A stretch of DNA of 64,000 nt from Entoloma clypeatum (Eukaryota > Basidiomycota > Agaricomycetes > Agaricales > Entolomataceae): assembly GCA_963565915.1 (NCBI GenBank), contig OY751489.1:2232001-2296000 (forward strand), given 5' to 3'. The notes under the pieces were generated by a model. The model did not search any database. It was not told where the DNA came from and saw nothing but the letters and a program-made list of their open reading frames with translations. A program made the position numbers and the translations under genes. Below are positions 1-8,200 of the stretch, in pieces. Numbering within the stretch: the first letter of the stretch is position 1; every line of letters starts with the position of its first letter.

Positions 1-2
1 AG

Positions 3-2294
3 TGTCTTTGGGAAGTAACGAAATGCCCCATATTGGGATATGTCGTGGGTGAAGGACGTGTCGAGATGGAAACTGAAAAGGTGGACACAATCCGGAACTG
101 GCGAGTACCCACATCAAAAAAGGAAGTCCAGAGGTTCCTGGGATTTGCCAATTTTTATCGACGCTTCATTGAAGGATACTCAAACATCGCAAAGCCACTC
201 ACGACACTTACGGGAAATACAGCATTCACATGGGGACCAGCGGCGCAAGAAGCATTTGAAGGTCTCATACGGGCAATCACGACAGCACCAGTCTTGGCAT
301 TGCCCAAACCGGACGGACAGTTCAGGGTTGAAACCGATGCATCGGGTTATGCAATTGGAGCGGTACTCTCACAGAAACAAGACGACAAGTGGCATCCTAT
401 CGCGTTCTTGTCGCGGACCATGTCCGCGGCCGAACAGAATTACGAGATCTATGACAAGGAACTCTTGGCAGTCATGGAAGCACTGAAGGACTGGCGACAT
501 TATCTACTTGAAGCCAAGGAACGTTTCGAGATCTTAACCGATCACAAAAACCTGGAGTATTTCCGGCGTCCTCAGGACCTAAACCAACGACAGAGGCGCT
601 GGAAGATGAAGCTACAAGACTATGACTTCGAATTGCGACATGTACCTGGGAAGACAAACGCGAAAGCAGACATCCTGTCACGTTTACCCTGGTATGAGAC
701 GGAACTCGAGCCGCAGGACAGCGACCAAATGCTCAAGGAGGGGCTATTTTTGAAACGATTGGAATCAGAAGATGTGATACAAATGGAGATGTTCACGGAG
801 GAACAATTCTTTGAAGGGGGTGAAACATCTGATTCCATCAAAATCGGAAACATCACAACCATCGAAAACCCATGGATCGTACGCATCAAGGCCTCGAATC
901 GCATGGAAACAGAAGTAGCCCAGGGTCTGAAGAAGAATCCTCACTGGTACCAGCAGGAAAATGGCATCACCTACGCAGGAGAACGAGTCTATGTTCCACC
1001 AGACCCACAATTGCGCCAAGAACTGATGTTTGAAGCGCACGACGCACCAGTGGCAGGACATCCAGGACAGTATCGAACGCATGAACTTCTCACTCGCACC
1101 TACTGGTGGCCCACCATCCTACATGACGTAAAGAAGTATGTGAAAGGTTGTGACACCTGTCAACGCAACAAGATCAGCCGCCAAAGGAGACACGCCCCTC
1201 TGCACCCTAACGCCGCGCCAAGTCAACCATGGGAAGATATAGGGATTGACGTCGTAGGACCGATACCAGAATCTGATGGGAAGAACGCAATTCTGGTCAT
1301 CACGGACAGACATTCAAAGATGCTTCATCTCATCCCGACAACCGTGGAACTATCGGCTGAAGGATTAGCCAAGATCTATCGGGACCAGATATGGAAACTT
1401 CATGGAATTCCCAAGAAGATCATCAGCGATAGGGGACCGCAGTTCGCCGCGAAGTTTATGGAGATACTTTGCCGCATGTTAGGGATCAAAAGAAATCTGT
1501 CCACTGCGTACCATCCACAGACTGATGGACAGGCCGAACGATCGCATCAGGAAACCGAGGTGTTCTTACGAAACTTTGTCAACCATCTACAAGATGATTG
1601 GGCGGAATGGATCGCAATCGCAGAATTCCAGTACAATGACAAAGAACATCAAGCGACAAAGTACACACCATTCTATCTCAACTACGGTCTGCATCCTTGG
1701 AAGGGAGAACTTGTGTTGGAAGACACCAATCCGGCAGCAAACGACTTCTTGAAAAAACTCAAACAGGCACGAGAAGAAGCCAACGCAGCACTAAAACAGG
1801 CACAGGATCAGATGAAGAAGACAGTTGACACACGACGAAGCCCGTCTCGGGATTACCGCATCGGAGACAAGGTGTGGCTGGAAGGGACTAACATCAGGAC
1901 TGATCGTCCCTCAAAGAAACTTGACGCCCTCCGACACGGACCGTTCAAAGTCCTAGAGAAGAAAGGAGCTAGCGCATACCGTCTTGATCTTCCCAAAACC
2001 TGGAAAATGATCCACCCTGTGTTCAACGAAACCCTGTTATCGCCATACGAAACCCCGAAGTATGCCATTCAGAAAAAGAAGCCAGCCCCTGATCCGATCA
2101 TCGTCGAAGGACGAGAAGAATACCATGTCTCCACGATCCTGGACTCTCGAAAATTCCGCGGAAAGATCCAGTACCTCGTCCAATGGGAAGGGTATGGCCC
2201 AGAAGAGAACACGTGGGAACCTCGGACTAATGTTCAGAACGCTCAAGACTTGATCCGAGACTTTCATCGGCAAAATCCATCGCGTCCACGATAA
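3..2294 (+). CDS. Ty3/gypsy Pol, C-terminal part: RNase H, integrase, chromodomain (5' partial)
   Basis: About 760 codons remain open from the window edge. Residue numbers count from codon 33. RNase H lies near 95-220 ([24 protein letters not shown]). The integrase HHCC zinc domain lies near 330-385 ([13 protein letters not shown] ... CDTCQRNK). The integrase core spans about 395-560 with acidic residues in GIDVVGP, SDRGPQF and ERSHQE. A C-terminal chromodomain lies near 695-745 ([30 protein letters not shown]). Chromodomains steer integration to modified histones in this clade (family knowledge). No stop interrupts the part visible here. Codon 494-496 is CGA where copy A2 has TGA at 43045, so A1 is the better-preserved copy. 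Reverse transcriptase is off-window. Confidence 0.95.
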   Translation, partial: CLWEVTKCPILGYVVGEGRVEMETEKVDTIRNWRVPTSKKEVQRFLGFANFYRRFIEGYSNIAKPLTTLTGNTAFTWGPAAQEAFEGLIRAITTAPVLALPKPDGQFRVETDASGYAIGAVLSQKQDDKWHPIAFLSRTMSAAEQNYEIYDKELLAVMEALKDWRHYLLEAKERFEILTDHKNLEYFRRPQDLNQRQRRWKMKLQDYDFELRHVPGKTNAKADILSRLPWYETELEPQDSDQMLKEGLFLKRLESEDVIQMEMFTEEQFFEGGETSDSIKIGNITTIENPWIVRIKASNRMETEVAQGLKKNPHWYQQENGITYAGERVYVPPDPQLRQELMFEAHDAPVAGHPGQYRTHELLTRTYWWPTILHDVKKYVKGCDTCQRNKISRQRRHAPLHPNAAPSQPWEDIGIDVVGPIPESDGKNAILVITDRHSKMLHLIPTTVELSAEGLAKIYRDQIWKLHGIPKKIISDRGPQFAAKFMEILCRMLGIKRNLSTAYHPQTDGQAERSHQETEVFLRNFVNHLQDDWAEWIAIAEFQYNDKEHQATKYTPFYLNYGLHPWKGELVLEDTNPAANDFLKKLKQAREEANAALKQAQDQMKKTVDTRRSPSRDYRIGDKVWLEGTNIRTDRPSKKLDALRHGPFKVLEKKGASAYRLDLPKTWKMIHPVFNETLLSPYETPKYAIQKKKPAPDPIIVEGREEYHVSTILDSRKFRGKIQYLVQWEGYGPEENTWEPRTNVQNAQDLIRDFHRQNPSRPR

Positions 2295-2409
2295 AAGAAT
2301 AAACTTTGAGCCATTTTCCACATCGACTTCTGTCACATCGAGTTCCCCGCTCCAACTCTTCTCGCCCAACACGCCGTTCTTCTTATACCTTTCAAACATC
2401 ATTTCTGCC

Positions 2410-2778
2410 ATGTCCAACATCACCGCCGCCTCCACCGATGCTTCCGATATCAACCCCACCATCACCACCCTCATCGGCGAAGCGCTCTCCATGCGCGACC
2501 AGATCCATGCGCTCGAAACCTCCGTTGCCGACATCCTTCACCGGCAGATGCATATCCGCCTTCATACCCTTTCCGATTTGCCAACCGCCCCCACCGCTGA
2601 GGAGAAACTCATCCTCAAAAACTATACCAACACCCTTGCTGTCGAGAACCGACGCCTTCGCCTCGCCGTTCGAGGTTTAGAGTTTGCCACGGCGGTAAAC
2701 GATGAACTGATAAAGGATTGGGGTAACCGAGTTGACCCTGCCTGGGCCGATCCAAATGGCAACGATGGATGGGAGTAG
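2410..2778 (+). CDS. Family A accessory ORF between pol and the 3' LTR (122 aa)
   Basis: An ATG-initiated ORF 115 bp after the pol stop and 37 bp before the 3' LTR. It is conserved, with a few changes, in copy A2 (44962-45330), including start, stop and length. The protein is hydrophilic with leucine-rich helical stretches (IGEALSMRDQIHALETSVAD; ENRRLRLAVRGLEFA) that look coiled-coil, and an Asp/Trp-rich end (WADPNGNDGWE). There is no signal peptide or membrane segment, so it is not env-like. I do not recognise the family. It probably needs splicing or reinitiation to be translated. It could be a regulatory or nucleocapsid-associated accessory protein, but nothing in the sequence proves a role. 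Confidence 0.7.
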   Translation: MSNITAASTDASDINPTITTLIGEALSMRDQIHALETSVADILHRQMHIRLHTLSDLPTAPTAEEKLILKNYTNTLAVENRRLRLAVRGLEFATAVNDELIKDWGNRVDPAWADPNGNDGWE

Positions 2779-2802
2779 GTAGTCTGTGAGGACACAGACC
2801 TT

Positions 2803-2812
2803 GAGGAGGGGA
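2803..2812 (+). promoter_or_regulatory. Polypurine tract of A1
   Basis: Purine run GAGGAGGGGA lies 3 bp before the TG of the 3' LTR, the place where plus-strand DNA synthesis is primed. The same tract precedes the 3' LTR of A2. Confidence 0.8.
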
Positions 2813-2815
2813 ACA

Positions 2816-3183
2816 TGTTACGGACTAACGACTACGGACGTATATGCTTACTTTTTCACTTTTACTCATCGGCCCCCGCTTACACATATCGTATTATACT
2901 TTATTTCCTTTAGTATACTTCGCTCCCGCGCTGACTCGCTTTCCGCAGCTGTCTGACTCATTCCGCAGTCGTCTTACTCAGACGCACTGCCTTCCGCAGT
3001 TATCTTACTCAGATACACTGCCTTGCGCAGCACTGACTCATATGCTATCGCCTATAGTCAGTACCTATATAAACCCTTTGTACTATAGCTAGATTCCTTA
3101 GATTTAGCAATCACATTGCTCTTCGCCTTTCCATCTTCCTGCATACTCTGCCCGAACCTTGGAACGGTTTGTTACGCATAACA
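2816..3183 (+). repeat. 3' LTR of A1 (368 bp)
   Basis: Begins TGTTACGGAC and ends GCATAACA, and matches the 370-bp LTRs of A2. It contains a TATATAAA box near 3066, the sequence AGATTTAGCAA about 34 nt downstream, and several TTCCGCAG and TGACTCA or TTACTCA motifs. Confidence 0.93.
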
Positions 3184-3589
3184 CGGTCCTCCGCTCTTGT
3201 CGGATAATGCGATCCGCAAAGCGTGCTGCGCGTCCACTCTTCATGAAAGATAAGGCCCAATAAATTTTAGCGTGGTCGTCTGCGAACTGTTCTGGAGCCA
3301 GCCCCATAAACAATTCACAGGAGTTTAGAAAGGTCCAGCCATTTGCGCGCGATCCGTCGAAGTCTGACGGATTGGCGGGTTTTGCTCGACGCACGCCCGG
3401 ATTGGCCGGAGCGAGCGGAGCAGGTGGAGGTGCGGGTGCGGGAGCAGGTGGGATAGGTGGCGGAGCTGGGGCAGGAATTGCGTTGAAGGCGAGGAGGAGT
3501 TGGTCAAGTTGAGTAGAGATATCAGCGAGAGTTTGACGTTGTTCCTGGAACTCGTGCTCGAGCTGTTCAAGGCGATTGGGGTCGTCCAT
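3184..3589 (-). pseudogene. Gag of family C, N-terminal fragment truncated by A1
   Basis: ATG at 3589 (MDDPNRLEQLEHEFQEQ). A coiled-coil start (EQRQTLADISTQLDQLL) is followed by a Pro/Ala-rich linker and the start of the Retrotrans_gag domain (GWTFLNSCELFMGLAPEQF; MKSGRAARFADRI). It is nearly identical to codons 1-135 of the C2 gag. The reading frame runs into A1 LTR sequence at 3183, so the product is truncated and the zinc knuckle is lost. Confidence 0.9.
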
Positions 3590-3750
3590 TACTATGCGCG
3601 GAGCAGAATCACCGGTTACGGAGAGGTAATTAGAAGAACTGGAAGGGGTGTGAGATGTATCGGAGTCGGATGCGGACGAAGCTACTCCGAAGCGCGGAAT
3701 CGTGACAACGATGCAATCGGACCCGGTCCAATTAGATGAGAACTTTCTAC

Positions 3751-4194
3751 TGTAAGGGCGACCTTACGATCCAAGACTCAAACTCAGATACTTGCAAGGG
3801 AGATCCGAAGATTAGATTGAGCAGTCTGATAAGTAATACAACACACACCTTGCAAGGGAGATCCGAAGAGAAAGTTCTAAGGATTCCCCTGCAAGCTAGC
3901 GAGATAAATAGTAAAATGAGATATGAAATAAAAGATAAAACGAGACATAGGAATGATGAGTAATGGTCGGGAGTAGGGATGGGGGATGAATGGAAATGAG
4001 ATGAATGATAGTACCTGCGATCCGACGTGCGGAGGAGCGGAGGGGCGCGGAGTCGTCGGATGTGGAGAGGTGCAGAGAGGTGAATAAGATATCAGAGGCA
4101 ACAGATACGATCGGAGGGCGTCGGAGGGCGTCGGAGAGCGTCGGAGATGGTGGAAATGAACGGAAAGGGAAAGTGCAAAGTGGTTGCCCTTACA
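3751..4194 (-). repeat. 5' LTR of C1 (444 bp)
   Basis: Plus-strand ends are TGTAAGGGCGACC and GGTTGCCCTTACA. It is the same length as, and almost identical to, the solo LTR at 19642-20085, pointing to recent activity. It contains two copies of CTTGCAAGGGAGATCCGAAG about 70 bp apart and many CGGAG motifs. Confidence 0.93.
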
Positions 4195-5690
4195 CCATCC
4201 GACATCCAAATCTTATCCCTATGAGCCACCAAATCTCGGCAAGTCTTTCTCATCAATGTGTACTCCGACGCTTCAGGGACGGCCATCAAATGGCTCACCT
4301 GTAATGCCCACACACTCCCCTCCCCCGTCATCTTTCTTGGCGGCGACTTCAACTGCCCATCCACTCTCTGGGACGCGGCAGTCCCCTATGCCTCGAGCCT
4401 CTCTACCGATCTCATGCATGTCGCTTCTTCCCTTGATCTTACACTCAGCGGAACGAATACTGACCCTCCCACACGGATCCCGGACAACCCACTACACCGG
4501 CCCTCCACGCTCGACCTCGTCTTCCTCCCGGCCTCCAGGCCTAGAAAGTGCGAACGCTTTTTGTGTCCCTTCAAACGCGACACTTCTGACCACGTCCCCC
4601 TGACCGTCTACCTGCCCGCGACTCTGTACCAGCCATTGGTCTGGCAGATCGTTCCCTTGAAAACCTATGAAGAATATGTCGCAGGTCTCTTAGTCGCCTT
4701 TAGCGTGGTCCCCGACTCCTATGCCTCGGCCCAGGACGTCGAGGCTGCAGCTACTAACCTCCAGACAGCCCTTTCTGAGAACTGGGATACTCACTCTCAC
4801 CCAGTCAAAGGTGCAGGATCGCACTCCCACTTGTGGTGGAGCGAGACGTGCGACTTAGCCAGGCAAGTATACCTTGATACCAAATCTCCCATCGATTATA
4901 ACAATCTTCGGGCAGTAATCCGCGCGGCCAAACGAGAATTCTTTGAAGATCGAATCGAGACCATCGCCCTCTCCCAAAAAAACCCCTGGTCCCTCATGGA
5001 CTGGCACAAGCCCCGTCACTCAGACCCCCTTGCAAATTTGAAGGGGGCCAATGGTGACGTTCTCCACTCTTCTAACGACATGTTTGACGCTTTTGATAAG
5101 GCCTTTCATACGCCTCCTCCGAACTCTCCTAAGATGGATATCCTCGACGAAATCCCACAAGAACCCACTCGAGACTGGATACCAATTACAGGTCCCGAGA
5201 TTACCTCCCTTGTCCTCAAATGCAACCCCAAATCTGCCCCTGGTCCAGACCACGTATCATGGGCTCTCCTCAAGCGTCTCCTCCAAAAAGATGAAGTGTT
5301 GACACGCATTACAACCCTAGCTAACGCCTGCATAGATTATTCTTGCTGGCCTGCAGCTTTCAAAACCTCCGTCACGGTTATCATACCAAAGCCTGGCAAA
5401 GAAACTTACGATAAACCCAAGTCGTTTCGACCCATCGTTCTCCTCAACACGGTGGCAAAGATTATCGAGAAAGTCATCGCCAATCGAATGCAATTCGAAT
5501 GCACTAAGTACAGCCTTGTCCACCGATACCAGTTCGGCGGACTTCGCTACAGATCTACAACTGATGCTGGCATCATCATAACACACAGAGTCTGGAATGG
5601 ATGGGCGAAGAAACGTGACACGGGGGTCGTGGCCTTCGACGTTGCGCAATTCTTCCCTTCTCTGGACCATCAATTCTTGTTAGGAGTACT
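4195..5690 (+). pseudogene. LINE (non-LTR retrotransposon) fragment: endonuclease and start of RT
   Basis: An open frame from about 4195 encodes the end of an APE-type endonuclease (INVYSDASGTAIKWL; catalytic GGDFNCPS; STLDLVFL; TSDHVPL). A linker follows, then the start of reverse transcriptase (KSAPGPDHVSWALLK; SFRPIVLLNTVAKIIEKVI; FDVAQFFPSLDH). It ends before the catalytic YxDD box, where family C leader sequence begins near 5690. The 5' side is cut by the C1 LTR. It is clearly related to the longer LINE at 33764-38269, but the endonuclease motif is intact here and damaged there. It is a dead fragment bracketed by two C-type LTRs. Confidence 0.9.
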
Positions 5691-6283
5691 ACGGAGGAGG
5701 ACAGACTTGAGTCCATGTCGTCAACTCCGAAGTGCGGAATGGCTTCAACGGTACAATTCATACCCGGTCCGTTTAGAGAGAACTTTCTACTGTAAGGGCG
5801 ACCTTACGATCCAACAACTCTGAAGTGCTCTGAAGCAACTCCGATGTCGGACGACTTGCAAGGGAAATCCAAAGTTAAATTAGACTCTACAAAGTACAAT
5901 ATGAGGCGTACCTTGCAAGGGAAATCCAAAGAGAAAGTTCTGAGGATTCCCTTGCAGGCTAGACAGCTATATAGACAATGAGAATTGGAAATGAGGAGAG
6001 GAATGTTGAAATATGACAAAGATCGGGAGTAGGGATGGGAACCGAATATGTAAATCGGAAGCGTGCATGTGGTGGTATAAATCATTGCTCTGACATGCAC
6101 TCCAATGTGGAGGACGGGTCGGAAGTGTTGGAGGTCGGAGGTGTTGAAGGATAGATGGAAACAAAAGGAAATGTAAAGTATAGTAATATAAATAATAGAT
6201 GTACCACAATGGTCGGAGGGTCGGAGGATGGGTCGGAGGTGTCAGAGGTGTCAGATTGAGGAAATCGGATGGTTGCCCTTACA
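5691..6283 (-). mobile_element. Diverged family C 5' LTR plus leader remnant
   Basis: The minus strand reads an LTR (6283-5791) and about 100 bp of leader ending in the same primer-site sequence (plus strand GAGAGAACTTTCTAC) seen next to the other C LTRs. Everything downstream of the leader is missing and LINE sequence follows. No target duplication could be found. This is an older and more diverged copy than C1. Confidence 0.75.
5791..6283 (-). repeat. C-type LTR (493 bp, diverged)
   Basis: Same termini as the other C LTRs (TGTAAGGGCGACC ... GGTTGCCCTTACA) and the duplicated CTTGCAAGGGA motif, but a different central part and many substitutions. A TATATA sequence occurs near 5969. Confidence 0.88.
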
Positions 6284-6550
6284 AGTTGAGGCTGTTGAGC
6301 ACCAGTGGGGGCCGTTGGGGACAAGAGAGGGCTGTTGGGCTCGAGTGGTGGGCGTTGGGCATGGGTTGAAGCCGTTGGGCACGAGTTGGGACCGTTGGGC
6401 AAGAAAGAGGGCCGTTGGGCATGAGAGAGGTCTGTTGGGCATGAGAGAGGTCCTTTGGGCATGAGAAAGGGCTGTTGGACATGAGTGAGGGCCGTTGGAT
6501 GTGAGTTGAGACCGTTGGGCGTGAGAGAGGGCCGTTGGGCATGAGAGGGC
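6284..6550. repeat. 20-bp minisatellite (GTTGGGCATGAGAGAGG type)
   Basis: About a dozen degenerate head-to-tail units of about 20 bp with core GTTGGGC, starting at the LTR edge. The same unit forms arrays near 15600-16300 (opposite strand) and 61900-62110. Long open frames across the array come from the stop-free repeat and are not genes. Confidence 0.85.
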
Positions 6551-7041
6551 TGGGCATCAGAGTCAGATGGCGAACTGGGCAAAGGGTTTGGCCCAGAAAA
6601 GCAAACAAGGGCAAAGAGCCTGCACCTGCCCTCGTTTGGATGCACATCACGCGTGTATCAAATGTGTCAAATAAATGTAAACACACTTACAAAAAACATC
6701 GCACATCTGCCTACATGTCTTACACAGGAGCAACACAGTTTGTGCACAATATCAATTAAGTATTAAAGCATCATATGTCACTTTCTATGTATTTATTTTG
6801 TGAAATTTTGCCACAGACTTTATGATATAGCGATGCGGTGCTCCCACCAAATAATAGTAAACAAGGTGCAGAATGCATCACGCAGGCACACGTGGCCCCT
6901 TCCTCATAGTCTAATAATAGGTTGAGGTAATAGAACTATACATGGGATATGTATTCACCTTCTGAAACACCTTATATAAATTTTAGAAGTCCAGATCAGA
7001 TAGGGATAATCAAATGTACATATTTCAGTAAAAGTGTTATA
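6551..7041. other. Intergenic, no gene seen
   Basis: AT-rich unique sequence between the minisatellite and the Tc1/mariner end. I see no coding signal or recognisable repeat. The last two bases are the TA target site of the transposon. Confidence 0.6.
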
Positions 7042-7092
7042 CAGTGCCTCACAAAACTGATTCAATGTTTGTTGCTTTTTGAATACCTTCAA
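7042..7092 (+). repeat. Left terminal inverted repeat of Tc1/mariner
   Basis: 51 bp that match the reverse complement of 15073-15123 with three mismatches. A palindrome (GAAAGCCCT with AGGGCTTTC) lies just inside, at about 7097-7120. Confidence 0.93.
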
Positions 7093-7188
7093 GATTTGAA
7101 AGCCCTACTTCAGGGCTTTCAGAATATAAAGAAATCATATGATTTAGATCAGAATCCATGGAGATATGATTAAATTAAATCAGCAACT

Positions 7189-7208
7189 CATTGAATCAGT
7201 TTTGTGAG
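7189..7208 (-). repeat. Internal copy of the transposon-end site, left side
   Basis: CATTGAATCAGTTTTGTGAG is the exact reverse complement of 7049-7068 in the left inverted repeat. The left end therefore has two sites facing each other, likely transposase-binding sites. Confidence 0.75.
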
Positions 7209-7230
7209 TACCTATGGCAATTATCAGAAT

Positions 7231-7571
7231 TGTTGAACATATCGCCAGATATGTCGCACCATGTGCTTGTCACAGGAAGTGACTATAAGTCACTATTACC
7301 ATATATGTGAGTTTATGGTATAACCACGGACGCATGACTTGTTTATGTATTGTTTGTACAATGGTCCGTGCGCATATTGGATTAGTATAAATACCCATGT
7401 ATTTAGTACGATGAATCCTAACTCTTGAACACCCAGTTCTCTGAGACGTTGCAGCTAGTTAGCTTCTTGATTCCACTAACGTCTCTTAACCAGGTTAGTC
7501 TAGCTTCCATATGCCTTCGTACCGCTACGTCTTGAGCGCCCTTTGGGCTGCCTACGTCGGTTACATCATTA
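7231..7571 (+). repeat. 5' LTR of the copia element (341 bp)
   Basis: Starts TGTTGAACATATCG and ends ATCATTA, matching 13392-13732. A TATAAATA box at about 7386 predicts transcription starting near 7415. The ATG of the upstream ORF lies in the U5 part at 7511. The LTR ends in TA rather than the usual CA. Confidence 0.93.
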
Positions 7572-8146
7572 GGTTATGGGCCCCGGCCCTAGCGCCACAT
7601 GCTCTAAGTATCTTAGCTTTTGCGCTATTATTGGCAGCATCCGCTTTGTATGCTAGCCTGGAGACTGGTTTCCTCAGTATCGAATACATCGAGCTCGACG
7701 GTTCCCTCAACGGTGAACCTCGCAGCATTCGAGGTATTGAATGTACCTTTCAATGGGCCATTCTTGATCGATTACTTGAGAGAATTCCTGTTACAATGAT
7801 CGTATCACGAGAGCAAGTCCATATGGTGCCAACGGCACAGGGCTCAGTCTCTTCAGGTCTTGATGACAATGGACGCATTGTTGCACGATGCGGGGTGTGT
7901 CGACAACTTGTTGTTGACAGTCAGCATTGCCCAAGGCATTGCATAGACAACACCACCTTTGACTACTCGTGTACTACGTGTGATGCAGGATCAGCCAGGA
8001 CTCGAGTTCAAAACCGCAGACGGCGTAATCGCCGTACTGAGGTACCTGTTGCGGTAATTAGTGATGGCATTTCACATGCTACCACTAGACCAAACAGAGA
8101 ACGAAGAATGATGATCGACAAGGCAGCTCGTCTATTTATTTTCTGA
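7511..8146 (+). CDS. Copia upstream ORF: predicted membrane protein with Cys cluster (211 aa)
   Basis: The ATG lies within the 5' LTR and the frame reads through U5 and the primer-binding site into the leader, ending 22 bp before the next in-frame ATG of gag-pol. Residues 1-50 are strongly hydrophobic (VLSALWAAYVGYII; LSILAFALLLAASALYASL), consistent with two membrane helices. Residues 135-162 hold a CxxC, CxxxC, CxxC cluster (CGVCRQLV, CPRHC, CTTC) that could bind zinc. An Arg-rich stretch (RVQNRRRRNRR) follows. Copia elements usually start with gag; a separate 5' membrane ORF is unusual and I do not recognise the family. The first 21 codons are repeated in the 3' LTR. Length and composition argue for real coding, but function is unknown. 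Confidence 0.65.
   Translation: MPSYRYVLSALWAAYVGYIIRLWAPALAPHALSILAFALLLAASALYASLETGFLSIEYIELDGSLNGEPRSIRGIECTFQWAILDRLLERIPVTMIVSREQVHMVPTAQGSVSSGLDDNGRIVARCGVCRQLVVDSQHCPRHCIDNTTFDYSCTTCDAGSARTRVQNRRRRNRRTEVPVAVISDGISHATTRPNRERRMMIDKAARLFIF
7572..7586 (+). promoter_or_regulatory. Copia primer-binding site (half-tRNA iMet type)
   Basis: GGTTATGGGCCCCGG directly follows the LTR. It complements the anticodon arm of initiator tRNA-Met (GGGCCCATAACC), as in Drosophila copia, where a cleaved tRNA half primes reverse transcription. It does not match a tRNA 3' end. Confidence 0.8.
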
Positions 8147-8200
8147 TGCGCTTTTTCGATATTTCATATGCTGATTCTATTTATGTTTCACAGCATCATC

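Larger units (their letters stand above)
1..3183 (+). mobile_element. Ty3/gypsy chromovirus, family A, copy A1 (3' half)
   Basis: The window opens inside pol of an LTR retrotransposon that continues through an accessory ORF, a polypurine tract and a 3' LTR ending at 3183. The same order and nearly the same sequence recur in complete copy A2 at 39167-45737, which fixes the boundaries. The base after the LTR resumes the gag gene of a family C element in the opposite orientation; C2 shows the uninterrupted sequence near 60829. A1 therefore inserted into gag of C1. Its 5' half and the left target duplication lie outside the window. Confidence 0.93.
3184..4194 (-). mobile_element. Ty3/gypsy family C, copy C1 (5' end: LTR, leader, gag start)
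   Basis: Read on the minus strand this is a 5' LTR (4194-3751), a short leader and the first 135 codons of gag, cut off by insertion of A1. It aligns with complete copy C2 (55751-61834). The LTR edge at 4194 is followed directly by LINE sequence, so C1 inserted into a LINE. The far end and its target duplication lie outside the window. Confidence 0.9.

Noticed and set aside
7511..8146. Retroviral-type envelope gene
   Set aside because: It lies upstream of gag, has no signal-peptide, ectodomain or fusion-peptide layout, and its hydrophobic part is N-terminal. Membrane ORF is as far as the sequence goes.
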